Assembly (NCBI GenBank): GCA_015501595.1
Contig: JADNRX010000010.1
Location: 1 to 64,000 of the forward strand
Reading direction: 5' to 3'
Length of the DNA: 64,000 bases
Origin: Hymenopellis radicata
Lineage: Eukaryota; Basidiomycota; Agaricomycetes; Agaricales; Physalacriaceae
This document shows, piece by piece, positions 35,212 through 45,684 of this stretch (its first letter is position 1; each line of letters opens with the position of its first letter). A program made the translations under genes and the position numbers. A model generated the notes under the pieces. The model was given only the letters and a program-made list of their open reading frames with translations. It searched no databases and was not told where the DNA came from.

Positions 35212-35324
35212 AGTATCATAGCTCGTGTAAAGTAGCGGATAACTATGTGCCTGGTCGCGAAGCATTCTGAAATTTCACATGGCGCATCATCGCCACTGAC
35301 AGCTCTCACCTTTCTCCTGCCATC

Positions 35325-36497
35325 ATGCCTCCAAAGTCAAAGAACGACAAAAAGAGAGCCGGTGCTGGATCCGACGACGACGACGAGGATTATGAAATGT
35401 CCGGGGGCTCAGAGTCAGGATCCATTATCCAGATGCCTGCGGCATCGGCGCCACAAAGTGTTGTAGACTCAGAGGAAGCGATAAAAATGCCTGCGTACAA
35501 GACGCCTCCGAAACCGCGCAAGAAACCGAGGAAGAGCTCTGAGGCACCGGATGATCCTCCAACTGAAAAGCGCCTGGCGCGCTTCAAGCTTAAATGTCCT
35601 GAGGATGTCCGGGAGCGTTACGTCTTGACTACGAAAAAGTATGACGGCCTTTGACAAAACTGAATGTATCGTTGACACTTTGGGCTAGATATTATATCTT
35701 AGGGAGAACCAAAGTTAGCGAGCTAGAAGAGGAATTCAAGATTGGGACTACAAACAATGTCGAGATTGATAAGGTGTGGCTCCTTTGAAGTGGTAGACGT
35801 TTCTGACTCTTCCAAGATATTCAACGTCTCGATTGCTCAAAGGCCGCGTTGCGATTGTGAGTGAGATATATGTTCACGATCGATTTAAGAGAATAACGCG
35901 TCCCCTCGAAAGGTCCTCATGGCAAGAAGGGCTTGAATCATTGTGAACACATCGTACGCGTCTTTATCTCCCTTCACGCGGCATTGGACTTATTTAACTC
36001 TCCAGTTGATCGTCTTATGGAGAGGTCGCCTTCTTTCTCACTCAAGTCATCCTCGCCACTAACACTACACTTTCAGTCCTTCGCATACCCCAGTCCTCCA
36101 ATCTGTGGTACCAAAAGTAATGCCTTCTTGTTGCGTTACCACATATCCTTTTTGTTGACACTGGAGCAGAGCCCTTCTCACGTCTGAACTCAAATCCATC
36201 TTCGCCGACGCCCCTCCCGCGTCCTTGCGCGCAAAGTCGAGCGAAAAGATGACCGAAACCGAGACGTACGACTGTCCGGTGTGCTTCAGCCGTTTCTACG
36301 ATGTCATAAATAGACAACCGGCGCTGGAGATGGTGTGGTGCGATGAATGCGGTGAGGCTGTTCATCGAGGTTGTCAGGAGCAATGTAAGATGCTCCCCAT
36401 TCAACTGGAGAGATGTATTGACTTGATGTTTTTAGGGCGAAAGGCCAATGGTATGACGTGCGTTTCTTGCGGATCTCTAGCTGGCGAGGACGCTTGA
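35325..36497 (+). CDS. SWIM zinc-finger and RING-type protein (putative E3 ligase)
   Basis: The start is MPPKSKNDKKRAGAGSDDDD. After an acidic/basic N-terminus comes EKRLARFKLKCPEDVRERYV. After several introns follow VSELEEEFKIGTTNNVEIDK, then a SWIM motif Cys-x-Cys-x9-Cys-x-His (CDCPHGKKGLNHCEH) split by an intron. Next is VLRIPQSSNLWYQ, ALLTSELKSIFADAP and a C-terminal RING-like finger: CPVC, CDECGEAVHRGC, then CVSC. An intron (about 36385-36436) completes QEQW before the last Cys pair. SWIM plus RING is the layout of ZSWIM2/MEX-type ubiquitin ligases. Substrates are unknown. Confidence 0.8.
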
Positions 36498-36966
36498 AGC
36501 TGTAGTATATCAAAGGACATGATGATTCAACTTGAATCAGTTGCAATCTGCGCCACACGAGGTTGAATGGTATGAGTACTGAGCGGCGCAGGGCGCCGAG
36601 CATGTATGATACTAAAAAGCGTCCTTCCGTTCTGAAATACCCATAAGCGTAGGTACAGATTAGACGTTTTTCGTGTAATATGTCAGGGCTTAGAGACGCG
36701 GCGCACTATCTTAGGGGTAGTGGGTTCAGAATTCCAGGCTCCCGATTCGGAACGTTTGCAGTGAATACATACAAGTTGCAACCCTAGGCACTAGGTAGGC
36801 GATCCCGGCTAGAAATACTACATAGCTAATAGCCAGTGAATTCTATCTCGGATAAAGCCGAACACCTTCTGAAGTTCGTCGTTTCTACTACAATCCCAGC
36901 ATGTGCGGGCGCATGGATTATTTACATGATGATATGGTACGGTACAATATAATAACGAAAATGAGG
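36498..36966. other. Convergent intergenic region
   Basis: Between the 3' ends of the SWIM-RING gene (plus) and the terpene synthase (minus). No coding signal or clear repeats are seen. It marks the left border of the putative terpenoid cluster. Confidence 0.4.
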
Positions 36967-38264
36967 TCACAGAACGGCAATGGCGAGCTGAGCTCGGGGA
37001 GCGTCAATGACATATTCAGGCAGAGGCTGTCCGTCTTCTCCCCCGATCTTGGGAAGACGCTTCACGTATCGCGTCCTTTGGATTGTGAGACCGTCAGGTC
37101 CAAAGTAACGCTTACCCTACAGCTCCGTTCAGATTGATTGTCCGAGGGCAACGTGATGAACATACCTCGAAGCTCCACTGGTCGTTGGCACGCACCCACA
37201 TGCCTACACCATCCACAAAGAAATCAACCTCAGCGTCCAACTCCGCCGATCCCGTCGACGGCACCTTGGCTTGCGCTTCGAAGAACCTGTCTGCGGTGCG
37301 GTCGTGTAAATCCGAGATATACGCTAGCGCACCGGCGTGGTCTAAACCGAGATGGTGCATGATGATTGTGACGCAATTATGGAGATCGTCACCCTTTGCT
37401 TGTCTGAAAACATTCATGAGTACCACACTTATACGAATGGACACCACTTACTCCACGTTCCAAGAGAAGAGGTCGTTGGCAATGATGATCATGTCGGTAG
37501 CCGTTTCGATAAGTATCTGCATGTTCTCCTCGAGAAGGACATCGTCTGGGAGGTTCAAGTTGATCTCGTTGATGATATATGATGGCTTGGCTCCCACAGT
37601 CGACCGTCGGAGTGCAAAGTAATCATCGAGGTTGCGAATGATGTGTTTTCCTCGATCATCTGCTTGCTGGACCACGGCATCAGTGTAGCGCTGGAACGAG
37701 TCGATGAAGTGCCGCTGGCAAGCAGGAGTGGAGAACTGGATGGCGTTCGCCCAGTAAGATCGGGTGCATTCACCGCCCACCCATTCGCCGGCTGGTCGTG
37801 GTTTCAAGGGATTACGAAGAGCGTCCATGATAATATCCGCCTGGATGCGAGCCAATTTTGTATCTGCAATGTCCGAATACTCGTCGATGACAAAGTACAG
37901 ATTCATGAGGTCGGCACCGATACGACATCCCTCTGAGAATATGAAGCATTAGATCGAGGCAGGAGTATGAACACCACTACCTTTGCTCAGCCTCGGATAT
38001 GCCAGAGCAGCCAAAAGGTCTAATTTGTTTGTCAGCATGGAAGTAGTGAAGACGAAAAAGGTATGTCCTACTGAAATCACACATGTTGAATGCGGTTTGC
38101 GCCCTTGGACTAAACGCCTGGAAAGACTCCGCCCATGCTGACGACTCCCGTTTGACTTCTGCAAGCCATGGATTGACTCTGCGTTGCCACGGCCAGTTTC
38201 GTAGAGTGTCAGGCAAAGTGTAATAGCTAGGCAGATTGCTGAACCTAGAGGACATTACCGCCAT
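36967..38264 (-). CDS. Sesquiterpene synthase (class I terpene cyclase)
   Basis: Cyclises farnesyl diphosphate to a sesquiterpene hydrocarbon. The start is [20 protein letters not shown]. The Mg-binding aspartate motif is D(E)xxD in FVIDEYSD; the NSE motif is [10 protein letters not shown], followed by [19 protein letters not shown]. The C-terminal RY pair is in [11 protein letters not shown]. Four or five short introns are present and the frame is intact, about 340 residues, normal for Agaricomycete enzymes. The motif variants resemble the clade that includes protoilludene-type 1,11-cyclising enzymes, but the product cannot be told from motifs alone. It is divergent from the P450 gene and heads the cluster 36.97-45.64 kb. 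Confidence 0.9.
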
Positions 38265-39168
38265 TGCAGTGATCGGGTGGGAGATTATTCTCTGAGTCGA
38301 AAAGCACAGGAGGTAGGAATTTAAAGGTTTCAGCTAGCGTGTAAATACCGAAGGAGAACGACATGGTGCAGAGTTGATGCCTAGATTCGCCTGGTAGTAG
38401 GATAAGCGACTCAGATCTCGAAACCGATGGACTGTGGAAACAAGGTCAGGTGGCATATGGTAATTTCTCAGACAGAGGTCGAAAACTGCGTGGTTTATAG
38501 AAAATCGCATTCGCACTTTCCGTTGGATCTCCTGAAAATAACACTGAAACGGGCGCGCATCCAGACGAGGTTTGAACAAGAGCTGCGAGACCGAAGGCTC
38601 GCTCCCCTATACCTCCGGCGATTTTTGGACTTTTGAGAGCTCGAAATCGACCAAAACCCCGGCGAAAATTTGGACCTTTTAGAGGCGAGGGTAGGCACTG
38701 ACCCGATAGCGTACACATGTATATGTATGGTCCAGTGTCTTGGATGCGTTCATGGCGCGCACGCCCCAGTAGATCCTGCCAGCGAATCACTAATGTACCA
38801 TCGTGACATGACTGACCTAGGCGATTTTTGGACTTTTGGGCCCAAAAACTTGGACTTTTGAGCGATTGGCACTTCAATCGCCGAGTTCTGCACCACATAT
38901 ATGCCCAGTCACACGTTGCAGAGCACCACAGTACTTAGTAGTAGTATACTTAGCTTATCGCCTGAGACCGACCAACAAGAGCACGTGTCAGACCCGAGTG
39001 TCGATCGTTACTTTTTGACCTTCTCGTGCACAGACTCGTCGTAAATTTAAAGGTCGAATGCTGCACCGCACACCTCCAACGGTTATACTCCGTGGGACAC
39101 GGATGAACGGCGGGAACATATATTATAGCATGTAACATCAATCAGCCTCACTGAGAAGCGTCTTGGAC
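38265..39168. promoter_or_regulatory. Shared promoter of terpene synthase and P450, with four TTGGAC(T/C)TTT motifs
   Basis: About 900 bp between divergent starts. TTGGACTTTT-like motifs lie at 38625-38637, 38670-38682, 38829-38839 and 38850-38862, all in the same orientation. GCGATTTTTGGACTTTTG occurs twice exactly (about 38619 and 38821), and a TTTTGGGCCCAAAA palindrome sits between the last two copies. A regulator-binding role is an inference. Confidence 0.45.
39119..39126 (+). promoter_or_regulatory. TATA-like box of the P450 gene
   Basis: TATATTAT within GAACATATATTATAGC, 43 bp upstream of the P450 ATG at 39169. Confidence 0.5.
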
Positions 39169-41318
39169 ATGTTTTCGTCGCTGGTGCCTGTTTTCGCTTG
39201 CAGCTCTCGCACTTTGGGGCTTTTTCCGACTATGGAACTCCGGAAAGCGCCCCACCAATTTCCCACCTGGACCTCCTACGCGTCGAGTCATTGGCAATGC
39301 CCATTTGATGCCCGAGTTGAGCGCTAATCCTCACTACAAGTAAGTATCCGCCGGCATCCCTTACGAACATATATAACCGTCTGCTAGACTGACTGAGTGG
39401 GCCGCTCAATATGGCGATGTTATCTCTGTTGGTTCCCTTCTATCTGCCATTTGACAGGTTATTGACCTGTTATCTAGCTTGTGGTTGGCGGACAAACAAT
39501 TATCGCCCTCTCCAGCGCTGCAGCTGTCAAAGAAATCCTCGACGTTCGTGGTGCTATTTCCTCCAACCGGCCAGCATCCTACGTAGTTCAATCTATAACC
39601 GATGGGTATTTCCTCGGCTTATTAATCCAAGTTCGTGTCATACTCCCGCCTGGCGCTTTTTTTATTGATCTCCGCTGTGTAGCCACAGACATCTGGAAAC
39701 GCGGCAGAAGGACAATGCAAACGATGCTATCCCCCCGCGGTTTGGAGAAATTCCTTCCGCTTCAGCAAACGGAAGTTATCCGCATGTGTCATGATTTCCT
39801 ACGAGTTCCCGACAATTTTTACACCCATATCTTCCGGACGACGCTGTCCGTCATGCTGTACACGGTATATGGAAAACAGTCCCACAGTCATGACTCTTCT
39901 GTCGTTCAGAGCACTTCGGATTACACACGCCGCTTCCTTCGCATTGTCGAGCCTGGTGCCGCCCCGCCTGTCGACTTCTTGCCTTTCCTGAAGTATATTC
40001 CCGGACGTATGCTCGCGCACATATCCAGCTCTTGGGGTCGATGGAAGGAAGAGACCCTGGAGGTCCGCGATATCCAGCGCTCCTTGTTCTATGGTCTGTA
40101 CGATGAATGCGAAGAACGATGGAAGAAAGGATCAGGCATAGGCTGTTATATGGATGATGTCTTGGACATGAAGAAGGAGCTTGGGTTCGAGAATCATCAT
40201 GAACTCGGATATCACGGCGGGATATTGTTGGACGGTGGTTCTGACACGTCTGCTGGCCTCTTACGCGCCATTGTTCTCGCCCTGACGGCTCACCCGGAAG
40301 TCCAACAGGAAGCGTGGAAAGAGATTGATCGTGTTGTTGGCGATCTTCGTCTTCCGCAGTACGAAGACTTTGCCTCTTTACCGTACATCCAAGCCATTAT
40401 TCGCGAGGTAATGTCACATTTCCCCGTTTCTGACGGTACTCATTATTCCATTCCTAGACTCATAGGTGAACAGCGCGCTCAAAATTTCTGTTTCTCAGAG
40501 TATTCACTTCCTGCTATAGATGGCGTCCAGTGTCACCTGCCGGGGTTCCGCACGTCACGACTGAGGACCAAGTTGTATGCGACCTATCTTGCTCTCTTCC
40601 TGATGTATACTGATGGAAGCATAGTACAAAGGATTCACCATTCCGAAGGGCTCCATGATCCTGATGAATACTTGTATGGTCCCATTCTTTCTTCTAGGGT
40701 GTGCTGACCCATCTGTCGTTTTCAGGGGGCGTCTATCATGATCCAGGTATGCATCTACGTGCGCGATACTATGTGGCATGACTCAACTATGCAAGATTTC
40801 TACGATGCTCCGGAGGAGTTCAGGCCGGAGCGGTACCTCCTCACTCCAAATGGGACGAAAGTGGGGGTTGATGGATCTGACTATCGTTCAACGCTGTCCT
40901 TCGGCGCAGGCAGGGTATGTGGTTACAGAGCATTTGCGCAACCATGACTGATTGTTACTGTAGCGTATGTGCCCTGGCTACCAATTCGCAAATAACTTGA
41001 CGGTGCGCCCGTTTGACCTATTTGACAATCTGACGCTACATGGAGCAACATAGGCGCTCGCAGTAATGCATCTCTTATGGGGATTCGAGTTCCAGAGAGC
41101 GATGGACCCGAAAACGGGGGAAGTGGTGCCGCTGGACTTGTGGAACTTCGACTTGGTACGTTTACTCCTTGGTCGTTTTAAGTTCACTGAACTCGCGCCG
41201 TAATCAGGGACTATCGTCGAATCCAGCACCGTTCGCATGCTGCGTAGTACCGAGGAGCTCTGGGAGAGCAGAGTTGATCGAGCAGAGTTTCAAGAACGCA
41301 TTCCCTGACGAGGCATAG
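39169..41318 (+). CDS. Cytochrome P450 monooxygenase of the terpenoid cluster
   Basis: Membrane-anchored haem monooxygenase (CYP fold). The N-terminal anchor [13 protein letters not shown] is followed by the Pro-rich hinge [14 protein letters not shown]. The I-helix is [16 protein letters not shown]. The ExxR motif is read across an 8-nt microexon (40458-40465) flanked by introns 40408-40457 and 40466-40519, giving [18 protein letters not shown]. Then come [36 protein letters not shown] and the haem loop FGAGRRMCPG split by an intron. The protein ends [10 protein letters not shown]. One break near 39184-39190 separates the ATG frame (MFSSLV) from the anchor frame, as if one extra base were present. 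About ten introns. It probably hydroxylates the terpene product of its neighbour. Confidence 0.87.
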
Positions 41319-41481
41319 ACTACCAACCTTGTTACTGAAACGTGGCGCATATGATAATGACCTTCCTGTATATGATTCTCATATTTTTACTTGATATTCT
41401 TTCGCCTTCGCCCTGTTCATGATATGTACAGTGCGGTTCTATAACGACTGAAAACTATGTTATACTATAAGTGCATGTCTT

Positions 41482-43061
41482 CTACAGCTCGATTGTTAAC
41501 GTTCCCTCTGTGCGGCTTTGTGGGCTAGTAAGCTTGAAACCGCCGCGCAAGAGTCGCGACAATGTACGGTCGCTGTCGTATACATCCTGAGCTTTAAGCA
41601 AGCGGCCAAGAGTATCTTTGTCAACGGAACGCCCATACACATCCTGCGATGACCCCGCGTAGTTCATGAAGAGGAAAGGGTGGAACAACTCGCGACGTTT
41701 TGCCTGTTCCTCTGTCCAAGAAGCCCACTCCCTGACCGTTTGGACAATGTCCATCTCATCCTCCACATTCTGCCAATCGACCATAAGAAGGACCAGAATG
41801 AGGTTATCGTCGGAGGACGCATGCATGCGGGAGGTGAGGGGCTGAACAGAGAGCGTCCATGCGAAACCATCGCGCTCTTCGTGCGCAGTGAAGACCGACT
41901 GTCCCTGGACAAAGATATCCCAAGCGAACTCTGTGTCGGTCTCATCGGCGATGTATGACAATGTAGTCCAAATGGTTCGCCCCTTCTTCACGAGCCCAGA
42001 CCCACTCGTCTCCTGGACGTAATCCAACAGTGATTTCTCAGCGGTCGTATCAACCAAAGGTGTATAGGCGTTGGAAGGGAAAGACGACGCTAACTCAGGA
42101 AGGCTCCAGCCGTAATATGCCTGCAGAGTGATGACCATAGTCTGCTTCATTGACGAGGCGAGAGCGATGGTGAAGATAGCAGCGCTTTCACGGGACTTGT
42201 CTGCCGCATGCACGAAGGAAGGGAAGTTGCTGAGGATAGCATGTGCGTTGGTAGCATCGTGCACCTGGAGACCGGCAAAGAGGGGAGTGATAGGAAAAGT
42301 GGGGAGTTCGAAGCGCGTCACCACGCCGTAATTCGTACTGCCGAGGCGCAATGCCTCGAGAAGGTCCGAATGATGATGGGCATTGGCAGTTACGACCGTC
42401 CCGTTCGCGAGCACCACCTCATAGGACAAGATATTCTCATTGGCAAATCCATGCTTGTAAGACAGTGGGGTGATACCGCCTATGGAAATAATAAGAGCAC
42501 ATTCAAACTCAAAAGTGTGGTAATCACCTCCTAGTAAAAACCCTCCAACACCGACGCTAGACGCTCTACCGCCTGTCGTCGTCAAGTTCACGGACGCCAA
42601 CTCCTCGTAGACTTTGATCCAAAGTGCTCCAGGACCGACGAACACTCGAGTTCTGTCATCCGACAATGACACCTCGTCAAGGTGCTTTAGATCGATTACA
42701 AATCCATCTGAACCAACAATAGACCCTCCGCTGTGACTACTACCGCCCGACTTCACAGCAAAAGGGCAGTCATAATCCCGAGCAACTGATATCACAATGG
42801 AGACCTCGAGGGATGACACAGGGGAAACCACACAAGCAGGGGCAGAGCTTGCGTAGAATGCATAACTTGATTGCTGAACGATGTATTCCTCCGAAGAGGG
42901 GAAAGAGACACGCCCAGGTAACTTCTTGTCAAGTAGTGTACACTAGACATGGTTTAAGAGAAATACAGGAAGAATAAGAAACATCGACCCACAGTCTCCG
43001 GAGTTGTAAGATTGCTCGATGCCCACAGGTAACCCAAAATCCAAGTCAGATAGTGCTGCAT
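41482..43061 (-). CDS. BBE-like FAD-linked oxidoreductase (secreted type)
   Basis: Exon 1 reads MQHYLTWILGYLWASSNLTT, a likely signal peptide, and splices into CTLLDKKLPGRVSFPSSEEY. The FAD-binding PCMH domain has FAVKSGGSSHSGGSIV, VFVGPGALWIKVYEEL and, across an intron (about 42482-42530), SSVGVGGFLLGG with GITPLSYKHGFANENILSYE. The C-terminal BBE-like end includes FLFMNYAGSSQDVYG. These enzymes oxidise alcohols, sugars or C-N/C-C bonds with O2. The usual His after SGG is two residues further on and the Cys of bicovalent BBEs is replaced (GGRASSVG), so at most one flavin bond is expected. Tail-to-tail with the P450. Confidence 0.87.
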
Positions 43062-43570
43062 TCTGTTCGTATACCTTCAGGTAAGTATGAGAATGCTGTT
43101 TGGTTTGTAAAGTGGGCAGAACGGCATGATACGTTGAATGCATTGCTGCGTTGAAAGCACCGAATGCGAGACGCGTCTCTCATGCCGCAAATTGGGAACG
43201 GTGGCCAAGAAGTGACCAAAAGGTGACGTTGCGGAAAATACCGATTAACCGCATTGATCCGCCGGCCTGTAACTGCCGCCGTTGGTCTTGTACGCTTCAA
43301 CGCTCACTCTACTCGACTCTTCCTCCATCAAGCTGTACCGCCCATCTCTTTTGAGATGATCGATTTCTTCAGTCGGTATCGGACAAGATCGAATTGACTC
43401 CCTAAACTTTTTCAAGCTCTGCACCGGTCTAGGTCTGGACGTTGCTTCTCTGCGAATGCGATACTAGAATGGTGCACCAATTCATGGCAAACGAGAAACG
43501 CTCTCCTCTTCCTCCTTTCGTCCATCTACAGAAATAATTAAATTTATTCACTTAAATGGCGCCGCAGCGT
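43062..43570. promoter_or_regulatory. Divergent promoter region of FAD oxidase and asaB-type gene
   Basis: About 500 bp between divergent genes. Contains CCGGCCTGTAACTGCCGCCG near 43261 and T/C-rich stretches; no clear TATA box. The first exon of the asaB-type gene must lie in or near the right part. The TTGGACTTTT motif of the neighbouring promoter was not found here. Confidence 0.3.
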
Positions 43571-44579
43571 GTGATAACCCTTTCATCCCCATCGACAATG
43601 GCCATCGCGACCAAGTCAAGACAACTCTGACGTTCTTCACGGACCCGCCCCATGGCGAGCGTCCTTACTACCTGCTCAACGCCGACCCGGTGACGGGCGT
43701 CCGACCCACCAATGTGGTCAGCGAGAAGCAGGAAGCTTCATTGAGAACGTTCGGGGCAAGGAGGACTGCGTCTCACTTGACAAGTCCGGCTTCCAGTTCT
43801 ACTCGAATTGTCCATCACAGGTGTCTTCGTTCGACAGTGAAGAAGAGGTTACGAAAGTCTACTATCCCGAGGTCATTAACTACTTCAAGACGTTGACGGG
43901 CGCCTCGCGTGTCGTCATCTTCGACCACAGTAAGCTCTCTTCATTTGTGTGTTTACTATGACAAACTACTCTTCTAGCCATTCGTCGTTGTCGACCTGGC
44001 GTTGCTGATGACTCGCCCGACAAGCGCCAGCCAGTCTTGAAGTACGTTCTAAACATTGCACTGTACAATCCTTAACCATTTCACAGCGCGCATGTAGACC
44101 AGACGCCAAAGTCCTCAGTCAACCGCGTTAAGCAGAACCTACCTGCCGACGAAGCGGAAGAATTACTCAAGAAGCGCTTCCAAGTGGTCAATCTCTGGCG
44201 GCCCATCTCGCACGTTGCCACGGACCCCCCGCTCGCTCTGTGCGACTACCGCAGTGTCAACCCATCAGAGGACGTTGTCCCCATTGCGTTGATCTACCCG
44301 AACATGGAAGGCGAGACGTACGGGGTCAAATACAACCCCGGATACCAGTGGAAATACCTTAGAGGGATGTCCACGGACGAAATCATTCTGCTCAAGTGGT
44401 ATGCTTCAACTTCAGCGTCCGTGAAGAATGTGACTAAGATTTCCCGTAGTTTTGATTCTAAACCTGGCGTTGCGCCGTATACGCCACACACTGCATTCAT
44501 AGATCCCAGCGCACCTGCTGATGCGCCCAAGAGAGAGTCTATCGAAGTTCGCGCTCTGCTGTTCTATGACGAGGAGTAG
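43571..44579 (+). CDS. asaB/CmcJ-family hydroxylase/desaturase, start unresolved
   Basis: Reads ACDNPFIPIDNGHRD, TTLTFFTDPPHGERPYY, FIENVRGKEDCVSLDKSGF, VYYPEVINYFKTLTGAS, VVIFDHTIRRCRPG, HVDQTPKSSVNRV, FQVVNLWRPISHVATDPPLA, ALIYPNMEGETYGVKYNPG, KCFDSKPGV and RESIEVRALLFYDEE. This order is that of the fungal GA4-desaturase/asaB/CmcJ-type family, which oxidises secondary metabolites and probably uses a metal; HVDQT is a likely metal-site stretch. Introns lie near 43930-43978, 44041-44087 and 44398-44449. The frame breaks at 43734-43739 as if one T were missing. No ATG is in frame near the first coding codons, so a 5' exon is missing from the model. Confidence 0.82.
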
Positions 44580-44837
44580 AAGTGAACAAATTTGAAAGAG
44601 AGATGCTAGTATTCTGTATTTTACAATCACGTTAATAGTAATCAGTTGATCCAGCGCACAAGTTGCTGATGATTGAACACTACTTAATTTCGTCGTTGAT
44701 CTGAACGGGCGCCATGTTCCCAAAAGCGAGTGCGGCGCGAAGTAACCTGCGGGCAAGTAATCGCTTGGAGTTGCAAATGGCGCGACATCCTATAAAACCA
44801 TGTCATTCGGAAGGAAGTCCTCCAGAAGCCTCCTCCA

Positions 44838-45636
44838 ATGTCAGTCATCAAATTCTACGATTTTCCATCGACCCTCCCAGGCCGGTCATGGTCCTACATC
44901 ACTTGGAAGATACGGTGCGGCCGCCTTGCGCAATGGCAGTAGCCGTTGACTAACGACCTCTTCCCGAACCCAGCTACGTTCTTAACCACAAAGGAATCCC
45001 CTACGAGACCGAATGGCTAAACTACCCCGAAGTCGAAGGGAAAGCCAAAGCTCTCGGCGTCAAGCCCACAGGAACAAAAGCCGACGGAACCAGCAAATAC
45101 ACACTCCCCATGATATTCGATCCCTTCACCGGCGTAACGCTCGCAGAGTCCGAGAGCATCGCCGCTTATCTCGACGCGACATACCCCGACACGCCACGGG
45201 TCCTCTTCCCCGACCCGCCAATGGGCTCATACACGACGTTTGGGGACACCATTTCGGCACAGACGGCGGAGATGATCCTGATGCTCGTCTTTCCGCATGT
45301 CCTCCCGCACATGTTGCCACCGAGTAGAGCGTACTCTCTAAAGACGTTGGCAGCTGGAGGAGTCGACGGCGAAAAGCTCCCTCTGGATCCTAGTCCGGAG
45401 CAGTGGACCAAGCAGAGACGACTATGGGTGGTGTTGCGAAGTGGATCGGTGACGATAGTACATTCGTATCTGGTGAGAAGCCGTCGTTCGCAGACTTTGC
45501 TATTGCGGCGAGTATTCGGCCAATCAGATTGCTGTGGGGTGCGGAGAGTAAAGAGTGGCAGGCAGTCACGAGTTGGCAAGGCGGGAAGTGGGGGAAGCTA
45601 ATGAAGGCACTTGAAGGCTACGAAACCGTTCAATAG
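44838..45636 (+). CDS. Glutathione S-transferase-like protein, one frame break
   Basis: The start MSVIKFYDFPSTLPGRSWSY begins a thioredoxin-fold N-terminal domain. An intron (about 44912-44973) joins WKIR to YVLNHKGIPYETEWLNY. The glutathione-site Glu-Ser pair is in LAESESIAAYLDATYPDTP. The helical C-terminal domain holds MLVFPHVLPHMLPP and, after a break at 45409-45413 that looks like one missing G, TTMGGVAKWIGDD, KPSFADFAIAASI and the end MKALEGYETVQ. GSTs conjugate or isomerise electrophiles; in metabolite clusters they can detoxify or rearrange reactive intermediates. The right border of the cluster is drawn here. Confidence 0.85.
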
Positions 45637-45684
45637 TCGGAGGGCATAGACATTATTAATAAAATACAACGATTTGTGAAAGAA

